This document shows positions 51,201-59,683 of a stretch of DNA of 64,000 bases, piece by piece; the stretch's first letter is position 1; every line of letters starts with the position of its first letter. This DNA comes from Chthoniobacterales bacterium (lineage in GTDB: Bacteria; Verrucomicrobiota; Verrucomicrobiia; Chthoniobacterales; JACTMZ01): positions 20,527 through 84,526 of the forward strand of contig JAGYIO010000008.1 in NCBI GenBank assembly GCA_018402585.1. Direction: 5' to 3'. Below the pieces are notes generated by a model. The model did not search any database, was not told the DNA's origin, and was given only the letters and a program-made list of their open reading frames with translations. A program made the translations under genes and the position numbers.

Positions 51201-51427
51201 CTTAGCCGTAACCATGCAAAACATTCTGCCATTTCTGGCACGGCAACAGAGTCGCGTCTGGGCGAGAGTTGACTAACTATTTGGTGAGCGAGGTGGCACG
51301 TCGCCAAGGGGGCACGGGCGTCCCGCCCGTCACGACCCGACAACACGGCCGGGACGGCCGTGCCCCCTGGACAAACCGAACCAAGCCGCGCTTTTATTGC
51401 GTCTTCAATTGCATGGTTACGGCTTAG
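51201..51427. mobile_element. MITE-like element copy B (217 bp core 51206-51422, CTTAG on both sides)
   Basis: CTTAG-CCGTAACCATGCAA ... TTGCATGGTTACGG-CTTAG; 14-bp perfect inverted termini; near-identical to copies D and E. Confidence 0.85.
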
Positions 51428-51448
51428 GGCCATCCACACTTTGTTCCG

Positions 51449-51515
51449 GTATCAGTTGATCGCTAACGCGACCTATTTGCCTAAAGGCTATTTGGTCGCC
51501 GCAGCGACCTATCTG
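51449..51515. repeat. Two members of a short interspersed palindrome family (TCGCnnnnGCGACCTAT)
   Basis: GTATCAGTTGATCGCTAACGCGACCTATTTGCC and TATTTGGTCGCCGCAGCGACCTATCTGCG. Confidence 0.6.
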
Positions 51516-51679
51516 CGCTGCGCTGCGATTCACCAAGCCTCGGTTGCGGCTTCGCCTCCAGTTCCACTCACTCAACATTAAACATTCATATTTCAAAATT
51601 TACCCGCCCCCCTTGTCACGCCAGCACGCCCCGCCCTCCAGAAACACAAGCCAGAGCAACGCGAAGGCGAGTCTCCTCA

Positions 51680-51878
51680 AGCGCAACCATGCAAAACATT
51701 CCGCCATTTCCGGCACTGCCCCAAAGGTGCGCCTGAGCGAAAGTTGACTAACGTATTGGGCGACCGAGTTGGCACGTGGCCAGAGGGGCAAGGGCAGCCT
51801 GCCCGCCGCGCCCCCGGGACAAACCGAGCCAAGCCGCGCTTTCATTGCCTCTCCCACTGCATGGATCCGGGGGCTAAG
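51680..51878. repeat. Diverged copy C of CTTAG-flanked MITE-like family
   Basis: GCAACCATGCAAAACATTCCGCCATTTCCGGCACTGCC ... CCCCCGGGACAAACCGAGCCAAGCCGCGCTTTCATTGCCTCTCCCACTGCATGG. Confidence 0.7.
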
Positions 51879-51964
51879 CCCTCCGCGCTCCCCATCTCTC
51901 CGTGAGAGCCACTCCCCCCAGTTTGTGTAAGCGCTGAAGCGACCTACTGGCCAAAAGACTATCT

Positions 51965-52130
51965 CACCCCCATTCAAAATCCAAAATCCAACATCGCGGC
52001 CTCCGGCTCGCTCCGCTCGGCTCCCACCTTCCCACCTTCCCACTTTCACACTTTCAAACCTTCCTACCGCGGCCTCTGGCCGCCTCATTCAAAATCCAAA
52101 ATTAAACATTCAACATTCACCATCTCCCCC
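51965..52130. repeat. Low-complexity intergenic repeats (CCTTCCCACn, CATTCAAAATCCAAAATTAAACATTCAACATT)
   Basis: Direct reading; similar strings recur at ~57420-57475, 58380-58510, 59235-59340, 62745-62775 and 63750-63860. Confidence 0.75.
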
Positions 52131-52196
52131 CCGCTCTTCCCCACCCCTTCCTTTCGCCTTCTCAACTCCAGATCTCCGCGCCACAATCCTGGCGCC

Positions 52197-53792
52197 ATGC
52201 CCGAGAGCGCCCCCGCCGAGCAAGTCACGCCCGCCCCCCCACCACTTTCGCGGGCCGTGATCATCGCCGCCGTCGTTACCTCGCTCCTGGTCGGCGGCCT
52301 CGCCATCAGCACGCAGAGCTATTGGATCGACGAAGCCCTCTCTCTCATTGTCGCCATGGCGCCGGATCCCGCCGAAGCGTGGCGTTACGCCCAAGCCGTC
52401 AGCGGATCCACCCTGCAGATGCCTCTCTACCAAGTGTATCTCTACGGCTGGCATAAATTTTTTGGCGGCGACGAATGGGTCATGCGTGCTTCGAATCTCC
52501 CTTGGTTCGTGCTCAGCCAACTCGCCTTCCTCCTGCTCCTCCGCCACCGCGCGCAGCTCGCTCTCCTCGTCTGCCTGCTCGCGGTAGTCTGTCCCATCCT
52601 CTGGGTCTACTTGGACGAAACTCGCCCCTACCTCATGCAGTATGCAGCGGCTTGCTGGCTCACCGCCGCCTTGGTGCGACTCACCGCCAATCCACCCGCA
52701 TCCCCGCTGAATGGCGCATCGCTGGGCTTAACCCCGCACCCTCTTCCCTCCAAATCCATCCTGGCCGTCCTCGCCGCTGCCACCTTGGTCCTGCTGGCTT
52801 CCAGTCTCCTTGGGGTCATCTGGGCCGGGGCCTTCGTCTTGGCCTTGGCCCTCTTGGTTCTACCCGGCCGAGGCAGGCCACCGGCCAAACAGCCCGCCCT
52901 CTGGCTCGCCGGCACTGTCACCCTGGTTCTCTTCCTCGCCTTCGCCGCTTACTACATCCTCACTTGGCAAGCGGCCGGCCGCGGACATTTCCGCGCCGGT
53001 CTCACGCTGCTCAGCCTCCCCTTCCTGGCCTACGAATTTCTCGGCTTCTCCGGGTTCGGACCCGGCAAACTGCAACTTCGCGCCGACCCCACGGGTTCCC
53101 TTTGGCGCAGTGTGCCCGCCTTGCTCCCGCTGGCCGCCATCCTCGCCGCCCTTGGCTTCTTCGCCTTGCGGCAACTCCGTCCCCGCGCCTGGTCCAAGCA
53201 GGCCGTCATCGCTTGGGCACTGGCCCTCGGACTCCCCACCCTCGCCATCTTCGCCGCGATGTTCCTCTCCGACCACCGCGCCCTGCCTCGCCATTTCATC
53301 CCCGCGCTGCCCGCGTTGCTCCTCGTCTTGGCCGCTTCGCTGCAGCAGGCCTTCCGGCAAAAATCCGTCTTCTGGAGGGCCGTCGCCTTGCTCCTGCCCC
53401 TCCTCTGGCTGGCTTCGGCCTTCAATCTCCGCTGGCGGCCGTCCCACGCCAAAGACGATTACCGCACCGCCTCCAAGGTGGCCGCCGCTGCGCTCGCTGC
53501 AAACAAGGAAGTCTGGTGGGCCGCCGATGCTGCTGCCGCCTACATTTACCTCACCCCGGTCGCTCTGGAGGAAGTCCCCGGCCGTGCTTGGGCCATGCAA
53601 GCCCCGGCCTGGAACGACATCCGCTTCAAATTCCCGCCCCGGGTCATTGTCATGAGCAAACCCGACATCTACGACCCGCAAAGAGCCGTCGCCCGCTACG
53701 CCTCCGAAAACCGCTTTGTCCCCGCCCTCGAACTCCAAGCCTTCACCATTTTCACCCGCGAAGGCGAGGAGCTCCCCGCGGTCCAACCCTGA
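52197..53792 (+). CDS. Membrane glycosyltransferase (ArnT/PMT GT39-like)
   Basis: QSYWIDEALSLIVAMAPDPAEAWRYAQAVSGSTLQMPLYQVYLYGWHKFFGGDEWVMRASNLPW; many TM segments. Confidence 0.8.
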   Translation: MPESAPAEQVTPAPPPLSRAVIIAAVVTSLLVGGLAISTQSYWIDEALSLIVAMAPDPAEAWRYAQAVSGSTLQMPLYQVYLYGWHKFFGGDEWVMRASNLPWFVLSQLAFLLLLRHRAQLALLVCLLAVVCPILWVYLDETRPYLMQYAAACWLTAALVRLTANPPASPLNGASLGLTPHPLPSKSILAVLAAATLVLLASSLLGVIWAGAFVLALALLVLPGRGRPPAKQPALWLAGTVTLVLFLAFAAYYILTWQAAGRGHFRAGLTLLSLPFLAYEFLGFSGFGPGKLQLRADPTGSLWRSVPALLPLAAILAALGFFALRQLRPRAWSKQAVIAWALALGLPTLAIFAAMFLSDHRALPRHFIPALPALLLVLAASLQQAFRQKSVFWRAVALLLPLLWLASAFNLRWRPSHAKDDYRTASKVAAAALAANKEVWWAADAAAAYIYLTPVALEEVPGRAWAMQAPAWNDIRFKFPPRVIVMSKPDIYDPQRAVARYASENRFVPALELQAFTIFTREGEELPAVQP

Positions 53793-53852
53793 TCCCCGTT
53801 TCTCCGTGCCCACGCCAGCACTCACCATGCAAGGTCCCGCCTCAGCCTCGAG

Positions 53853-54407
53853 ATGAATCTGCAACACTACCTGGCCGAATATTCGCGCCTCCTCGCAGAT
53901 CCGGCAATCCCGGCCCTGCTCCGCCGGCTCGAAGCCCGCGTCGTCGTCGCACGCGCGGCGGGAAGCAAAATCCTCCTCGCCGGCAACGGGGCCAGCGCCT
54001 CCATCGCCAGCCACCTCGCCACCGATTTTTCCAAACAAGGCGGGGTCCGTGCCATGGCCTTCAACGACGCCAACCTCATCACCGCCCTCGGCAACGACTG
54101 CGGTTACGAACATTGGATCGCCCGCGCCCTCGACCTCTACGCCGACCAGAATGATGTCCTCATCCTGATCAGCAGCAGCGGCCAGTCCCCCAACGTGGTC
54201 AACGCCGCACGGCACGCGAAACAACTCGGGCTCTACGTCGCGGCCTTCACCGGCTTCGCCCGGGACAACCCGCTCGGCGCCGCCGCCGACCTCAACCTCT
54301 GGGTCGAGAGCCACTCCTACAACATCGTCGAATGCACCCACATGATCTGGCTCACCGCTGTGGTCGACCTCCTCCGCGCCCCCACAGACCTCGACCCATC
54401 CGCCTAA
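53853..54407 (+). CDS. SIS-domain phosphosugar isomerase (GmhA-like)
   Basis: SKILLAGNGASASIASHLATDFSKQGGVRAMAFND, NDVLILISSSGQSPNVVNAARHAKQLGLYVAAFTGF. Confidence 0.88.
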   Translation: MNLQHYLAEYSRLLADPAIPALLRRLEARVVVARAAGSKILLAGNGASASIASHLATDFSKQGGVRAMAFNDANLITALGNDCGYEHWIARALDLYADQNDVLILISSSGQSPNVVNAARHAKQLGLYVAAFTGFARDNPLGAAADLNLWVESHSYNIVECTHMIWLTAVVDLLRAPTDLDPSA

Positions 54408-54591
54408 ACCCGATCCACGGCCAAAAACCTCCGCCCGGCTCTCACTTTGATCGCGCCCCCCGGCGACCTGTCTACGCTTCGATCCAGTCTGTTTGATCGT
54501 TAAAGCGACCTGTCTGCACCTCCTTGCGGTTCGCTCCGCGGCCTCCAGCCGCCCATGCAAAATTCAAAACCTCCGCCCGCCCCCCTTCCGG

Positions 54592-54733
54592 CCTTGGTTA
54601 ACTTCGTTACCTTCTGTTAGAAAAACCTCCGCTCACGCCCCCTTCACGACCTTCGGACCCATGCACTTCTAACTGCGGTCTCTGGCCGCTCCCCTCCGCC
54701 CTTGGTTAACTTCGTTACCTTCTGTTTAAAAAA
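54592..54733. repeat. Two copies of GTTAACTTCGTTACCTTCTGTT(A/T)nAAAAACC repeat
   Basis: 54592-54630 and 54700-54733; related strings at 59501-59533, 59548-59586 and, degenerate, 31994-32027. Confidence 0.7.
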
Positions 54734-54748
54734 CCCGCGCCAGCCCTC

Positions 54749-55768
54749 ATGAAATTCTCCGTCGTCATCCCCTGCCACAACGAAGAAGACTCCATCGGCC
54801 TCTTACTCGACACCCTCGCGCCACTACTCATCGCGCAATTCGGGGAAGACTGGGAAGTTATTCTCGTCGATGACGGCAGCCGCGATGCCACCCGAGATCT
54901 TATCCAGGCAGCCAGCGACCTCGACTCCCGCATCAAAGGCGTTTTCCTGAGTAGAGCCTTCGGTCACCAGCCCGCCATATTTGCCGGCCTCGGCTATGCC
55001 ACCGGCGCCCACGTCGGAGTGATCGATGTCGACCTGCAGGATCCTCCCTCCGTCTTGCTCCAGTGCCTCGAGAAAGCCACCGCCGAGAAATTGGACGTCG
55101 TTTATGCCGTCCGCAAAAATCGCCAATCCAGCCACAGCTTGAAGCTCTGCTATTGGTTCTTTTACCGCCTCATGGGCCTCCTCTCGTCCCACTCTTGGCC
55201 GCTCGATGCCGGCGACTTCTCCGTCATGTCCCACCGCGCCGTCTCGCTTCTCCTCGCGCTGCCCGAGCGCGTCCGTGTTCTGCGCGGCTTGCGGTCCTGG
55301 ATTGGTCTCCGCCACGGATACGTCGAATACGATCGCCCCGAACGCGCCCGCGGCGAATCAAAATACGGCTTTTTGAAACTCCTGGCCCTCGCCTTGAATT
55401 CCCTCTTCAGCTTCAGCCACATCCCCTTGCGCCTGGCCAGCTTGATCGGACTGCTCATGACCGGCCTTTCGCTCCTCGCCGCCCTCCTCCTCCTCGCCAA
55501 CCGCCTCATCCCCCAGTTTACCTTCTTCGGCTACTACATCGGAGCCAACCCCGGAACGGCCACCATCGCCCTGCTCCTCCTCTTCCTCGGCAGCCTGCTC
55601 TTTCTCTGTCTCGGCATCATCGGCGAGTATCTGCGCATCTTAGTCGACGAAACCAAACGCCGCCCCGTCGCCATTGTCGAGGCCCGGGCCGGCTTGCCCA
55701 CCCGCGCCGCACCCCACGACCTCATCCTCGAAGCCGTCCCCCCCGGCGCAGGTTCAGGACATAGGTAA
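54749..55768 (+). CDS. Glycosyltransferase family 2 with C-terminal TM helices; 3' end fused to IS terminus
   Basis: MKFSVVIPCHNEEDSIGLLLDTL, VILVDDGSRDATRDLI, GVIDVDLQDPPSVLLQCL; stop TAA (55766-55768) lies within the IS left terminal repeat. Confidence 0.88.
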   Translation: MKFSVVIPCHNEEDSIGLLLDTLAPLLIAQFGEDWEVILVDDGSRDATRDLIQAASDLDSRIKGVFLSRAFGHQPAIFAGLGYATGAHVGVIDVDLQDPPSVLLQCLEKATAEKLDVVYAVRKNRQSSHSLKLCYWFFYRLMGLLSSHSWPLDAGDFSVMSHRAVSLLLALPERVRVLRGLRSWIGLRHGYVEYDRPERARGESKYGFLKLLALALNSLFSFSHIPLRLASLIGLLMTGLSLLAALLLLANRLIPQFTFFGYYIGANPGTATIALLLLFLGSLLFLCLGIIGEYLRILVDETKRRPVAIVEARAGLPTRAAPHDLILEAVPPGAGSGHR

Positions 55769-55770
55769 CA

Positions 55771-55997
55771 CTTAGCCGTAACCATGCAAAACATTCTGCC
55801 GTTTCTGGCACGGCAACAGAGTCGCGTCTGGGCGAGAGTTGACTAACTATTTGGTGAGCGAGGTGGCACGTCGCTAAGGGGGCACGGGCGTCCCGCCCGT
55901 CACGACCCGACAACACGGCCGGGACGGCCGTGCCCCCTGGACAAACCGAACCAAGCCGCGCTTTTATTGCGTCTTCAATTGCATGGTTACGGCTTAG
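55771..55997. mobile_element. MITE-like element copy D (core 55776-55992) nested between IS left end and transposase
   Basis: CTTAG-CCGTAACCATGCAA...TTGCATGGTTACGG-CTTAG; 217 bp; about two differences from copy B by eye. Confidence 0.85.
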
Positions 55998-56022
55998 GGC
56001 GCTCTGGCAGAGTGAGCGGTCT

Positions 56023-57378
56023 ATGCCGTGGCAAGAGATTAAACCTACGGAAAAGAGACCGGAATTTGCGTTCCGAGCGCAGCGTTGCGAGAACTTCCGA
56101 GCCCTGTGCCGGGAGTATGGGATCAGCCCGCGGGTGAGCTACAAATGGCCGAAGCGACTGCTGGAGGAAGGGAGGTGGCAGTAAGCCGCGAAGAGCCGGC
56201 GGCCGCAGAAGAGCCCCCAGCAACTCGGGGAAGTTGAGGTCTGCCGATTGGTGCAACTGCGCCAACGGCCTCCGTCCTGGAGTGCGCGCAAGCTGCAAGA
56301 CATCTACCAGCGGGCCTACGGGAAGGGGCCAAGCGAGAGCACCATCAAGCGGATCTTGGAGCGCTGTGGGTTGGTCAAAAAGCGGCGCAAGCGCCGGGCC
56401 AGCCTCGGTGGACAACTCGGTGGTCAGCAGGTGGCCGCGGCCTGCCACGACATCTGGACGGTGGACTTCAAGGGCTGGTGGCACGATGCCGAAGGTCGCT
56501 GCGAGCCGTTGACGGTGCGAGACGAATGCAGCCGCTACGTGCTCGAAGCCAGAGCCCTGGCCGACGCCAAGACCGAAAGCGTTCAAGCCAGCTTCAAGCG
56601 GCTCTTTGAGTTGCACGGATTGCCTCTGGCCATCGGCAGCGACAACGGGTCGCCCTTCGCCAACAGCGCCAGTCCCTTGGGGCTTTCCCGGCTCTCGGCT
56701 TGGTGGGTCTCCCTGGGCATCAACCTGCTGCGCAGTCGTCCGGGCCGACCCGGCGACAACAGCCATCACGAGCGCCTGCATCGCGACCTCTGCGCCGAAG
56801 TCCAGGGCCTCGATTACACCCAGAGGCAAGCCGCCCTCGACCATTGGCCTAAAGAGTTCAATGCAGAGCGGCCCCACGAGGCGTTGGGCATGAAGCGGCC
56901 AGCCGAAGTCTACACCACCAGCGTGCGCCGCTGGGAGGGCAGACCCGCGCAAATCGACTACGAAGGGCTCATGACCCGACGCGTACAGAAACGTGGCACC
57001 ATTCGCTTCGAGGACCAGATTTACTTCATCTCCACCGCCCTGGCCGGCTGGGACGTGGGCCTCAAACTGCGGGCCGACGAAACCTGCGAAGTCTACTTTG
57101 CCAAGCTCTTGGTCGGCCATTTGGAGCTGGCCACCGCCAGCTTCCTGCCCGTTGTCCGCGGCCCAAGCCAACCAACGCCATGCCGCCTGACCCCCTCGGC
57201 GCCCGCCGCGCCCTGCGCTCCGGGGACTCGGCCTGCTCGGCTCCGCCTCGCAAGCCAGCGTCCCCTCCGCTTCGGGCGCGGCGGCTGCATTCCTCCACCT
57301 CTCTGCCTGCCATTGAGCAACCACAACCAACACATCAACACCACCAACAAATCACGGCAGGTGTTACCCATGTCTTGA
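56023..57378 (+). pseudogene. IS481-family transposase interrupted by in-frame TAA (56182-56184)
   Basis: N-part MPWQEIKPTEKRPEFAFRAQRCENFRALCREYGISPRVSYKWPKRLLEEGRWQ*, same-frame continuation AAKSRRPQKSPQQLGEVEVCRLVQLRQRPPSWSARKL... with DDE core WTVDFKGWW, SDNGSPF, HERLHRDL. C-terminus of ORF 56248..57378 probably over-extended. Confidence 0.82.
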
Positions 57379-57526
57379 ACCTAAAGTGTTACCTATGTCC
57401 TGACCGCGCCCTCCGGCCGCCTCATTCATCATTCTTCATTCTGCATTCATCATTCATTATTTCCCCAGCCCCCTCCGGCCGCTCCGCCCTCCTCTTCGTC
57501 TTTTAATTCCCCAAACCCCCTTGACT

Positions 57527-57557
57527 TAGCCATATTTATAGCCATCTTAAAAGCCAT
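57527..57557 (+). promoter_or_regulatory. Three 12-bp-phased direct repeats (TAGCCAT) at antitoxin start
   Basis: TAGCCATATTTA-TAGCCATCTTAA-AAGCCATgatcc; third repeat overlaps the antitoxin ATG (57556). Confidence 0.6.
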
Positions 57558-57807
57558 GATCCACACGGTCAACATTGCGGTCTTGAAGAACGGCCTGAGC
57601 GAGTTCCTTGGCAAGGTGCAGTCTGGGGATTCCATCTTGGTTTGCTCGCGCAACAAACCGGTCGCGAAAATCACTCCGCTCGCCTCGCACCCGAACCGCT
57701 CGACAAAGGGATTTGATCCCGCCGTCAAAATCTTTGCCGACCTTGAAGGCCCCGCGATTCCGCCGGCGGACTGGGGCATCTTGGCCGGGGCTGATGGCGC
57801 CCGATGA
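57556..57807 (+). CDS. Phd/YefM-family antitoxin
   Basis: MIHTVNIAVLKNGLSEFLGKVQSGDSILVCSRNKPVAKITPL; ATGA overlap with PIN gene. Confidence 0.85.
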   Translation: MIHTVNIAVLKNGLSEFLGKVQSGDSILVCSRNKPVAKITPLASHPNRSTKGFDPAVKIFADLEGPAIPPADWGILAGADGAR

Positions 57808-58193
57808 TCCTGCTCGATACTTGCGCGCTGCTCTATCTCGCTGCGGCGCCCGAACGACTCAGCTCCGAGGCCTTGGAACTGGTTGCTTCACCCGATCAAC
57901 TCGTCCACTGCAGTCCCATCGTCGCAGCCGAACTCGCCTGCTTGCAGGAACGGCAAAGAATTCATCTTCCGCAGCACTGGAAAAAATGGTTTCGCACCCA
58001 AGCCGACCGGAACGGATGGAACATCATTCCCATCTCCCTCGAAATCATCGAGGAAGCTTACTCCTTGCCCGATCCCGTCCATCGTGATCCCGCAGACCGC
58101 CTCATCATCGCCACAGCGCGCCTCGAAAATCTGACCATCATCACGACCGACCGCCTCATCCTCGACTACCCTCACGTAAAGTCTCTTGGCTGA
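57804..58193 (+). CDS. PIN-domain VapC-like toxin
   Basis: MILLDTCALLYLAAAPERLS, SPIVAAELACLQ, RDPADRLIIATARLENLTIITTDRLI; conserved acidic residues present. Confidence 0.88.
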   Translation: MILLDTCALLYLAAAPERLSSEALELVASPDQLVHCSPIVAAELACLQERQRIHLPQHWKKWFRTQADRNGWNIIPISLEIIEEAYSLPDPVHRDPADRLIIATARLENLTIITTDRLILDYPHVKSLG

Positions 58194-58572
58194 CTCCAAT
58201 TTCAATCAGCCACCGATAAAAGAAGATAAACAGCTAGGATAAAATTCAGAAAACTCTTTGCTGCTGCAGCAAAAACATCTTCCCCCATCTTCTTCAATTT
58301 GCCTATGGGCCATCTACGGCCTCCGGCCTTCGGTTGTGGCCTGCCTTTACCCCCCGCCCCCTCCTCCCTCCGCTCCCCCTCATCCAAAATCCAACATTCA
58401 ACATTTCCCCTCCCCCCCTCCCCGGTAATTTAGTCGCCGTGGCGACCGGCCTCCGGCCGTCCCGTCCGCTTCCCTCCGTCATTCACAATTCATCATTAAA
58501 CATCACAGCCTCCGGCCGCCCCGCCCTCCGAGCCGTAAACAAATTAACTTGCCCGCCAACTCGTCGCGATGA

Positions 58573-59219
58573 ATGGTGACCGACATGACGACCGACCGCG
58601 AAACCTTGTTGGAATTGATCCGCAAGCAGCCGCCCATGAGCTCCGAGCAATTCTGGCAGCAGGTGGAAAAGGCGAGGGAATTGTCGCCCAACTTGGAGCC
58701 CTCAACTCTTGGGCAGATAAAACCGGTCGAAGAATCCCTGCAGACTACGACCTGAGTCAGGCCAGGCTCGGCGGCTGGGAACACTACGTCTGGAAGGACA
58801 GCTCCGAGAGCATTGTCCGAAAATTCACTTACGGGGGGTCATTTGGTCGAACCGTTCGAAGCATAGGGCAAGGACTCGTTCCCGCCACGCCGCTCGAATA
58901 TTTGGTTCGCTGGGCAAATCACAATGCCCTCTTTCCGCCCATCACCCGCATCAATGGTTTACTTGAGGCAAATCGTGACGGATTGGCGATCCTCATCGAA
59001 CAGGAAGCTTTGCTCGGCGACCTTCCATCCATGTCCGACGTCGAAGAATTTCTGCGCAGCGCCTGCTACACGCCGCTGGCCTCCCATCCTTACGCATGGG
59101 AAAACAGAGAAGCCGGCTTTGCACTTTTTGACGCACGCCCCGCAAATTTTGTCAAAGTTGCCGGCGTGCCGATACCATTCGATCTGATCGTTGTCCCTCT
59201 CGAGAACCTCCGCAGGTAG
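58573..59219 (+). pseudogene. Putative kinase-like protein resembling the Ser/Thr/Tyr kinase domain of polyvalent proteins; apparent frameshift near 58.70 kb
   Basis: Frame 1 N-term MTTDRETLLELIRKQPPMSSEQFWQQVEKARELSPNLEP; frame 3 C-part LNSWADKTGRRIPADYDLSQARLGGWEHYVWKDSSESIVRKFTYGG...PATPLEYLVRWANHNALFPPITRINGLLE...FALFDARPANFVKVAGVPIPFDLI. Confidence 0.5.
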
Positions 59220-59372
59220 AACCATCTCGCCGCTCAGTCACAATTCATCATCCAAAATTCAAAATTAAACATTAAACATCGTCCGTCCCAGACCCCCTCC
59301 GCTCCGCTCCCCCATCCAAAATTCAACATCCAACATTTCCACTCCTCCCCTCCCCCCCTCCCCGGTAGTTTA

Positions 59373-59431
59373 GTCGCCGTGGCGCCCCCCCCTCGCTCCC
59401 CTTCGTTCTGCAGTTTAGTCGCCGCGGCGAC
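59373..59431. repeat. Palindromic GTCGCCGYGGCGAC repeats (two copies)
   Basis: GTCGCCGTGGCG at 59373-59384 and GTCGCCGCGGCGAC at 59418-59431; further copies at 58433, 62799, 63616, 63706, 63893. Confidence 0.75.
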
Positions 59432-59500
59432 ACTCGCTCGCTCCTGCTCATCTCGCCTGCGGTGGCCTGCGGCCATCTGCCCCGAGCGACCTCGCGCTCC

Positions 59501-59586
59501 GTTAACTTCGTTATCTTCTGTTAAAGAACCTCCGGCCTCCCCCTCCGCCCTTCGTTAACTTCGTTACCTTTTGTTAAAAAACCTCT
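59501..59586. repeat. Two copies of GTTAACTTCGTTAYCTTYTGTTAAARAACC repeat
   Basis: Direct reading at 59501-59533 and 59548-59586. Confidence 0.7.
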
Positions 59587-59657
59587 GGCGCCCATCCGGT
59601 GCTGGGGACCTTCTGTAGAAAATCCCGCCCCTATTTTTCAAAATAAATTGAATATCT

Positions 59658-59683
59658 GCCATATTACGGCAATATTGGCCGTA
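59658..59683. promoter_or_regulatory. Dyad-symmetric candidate operator overlapping GbsR/MarR-like start
   Basis: GCCATATTACGGCAATATTGGCCGTAtg: TACGGC-N7-GCCGTA dyad (59665-59683). Confidence 0.5.

Larger units (their letters stand above)
55754..57403 (+). mobile_element. IS481-like insertion sequence with nested MITE-like copy D
   Basis: 20-bp inverted termini TCAGGACATAGGTAACACTT (55754-55773) / AAGTGTTACCTATGTCCTGA (57384-57403) around DDE transposase; extra subterminal copy GTGTTACCCATGTCTTGAACC at 57361-57381. Confidence 0.8.

Noticed and set aside
51044-51439. Small ORFs in repeats (GTAVPAVLSGRDGRDARAP-type peptides, also 55722..55916, 60403..60684, 60436..60819)
   Set aside because: Translations of the MITE-like element; the same peptides appear in several frames and strands, so treated as non-coding.
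58680-58710. Programmed -1 frameshift in the kinase-like gene
   Set aside because: No canonical X_XXY_YYZ heptamer in the right frame (GTG GAA AAG does not fit); mutation or sequencing error preferred.
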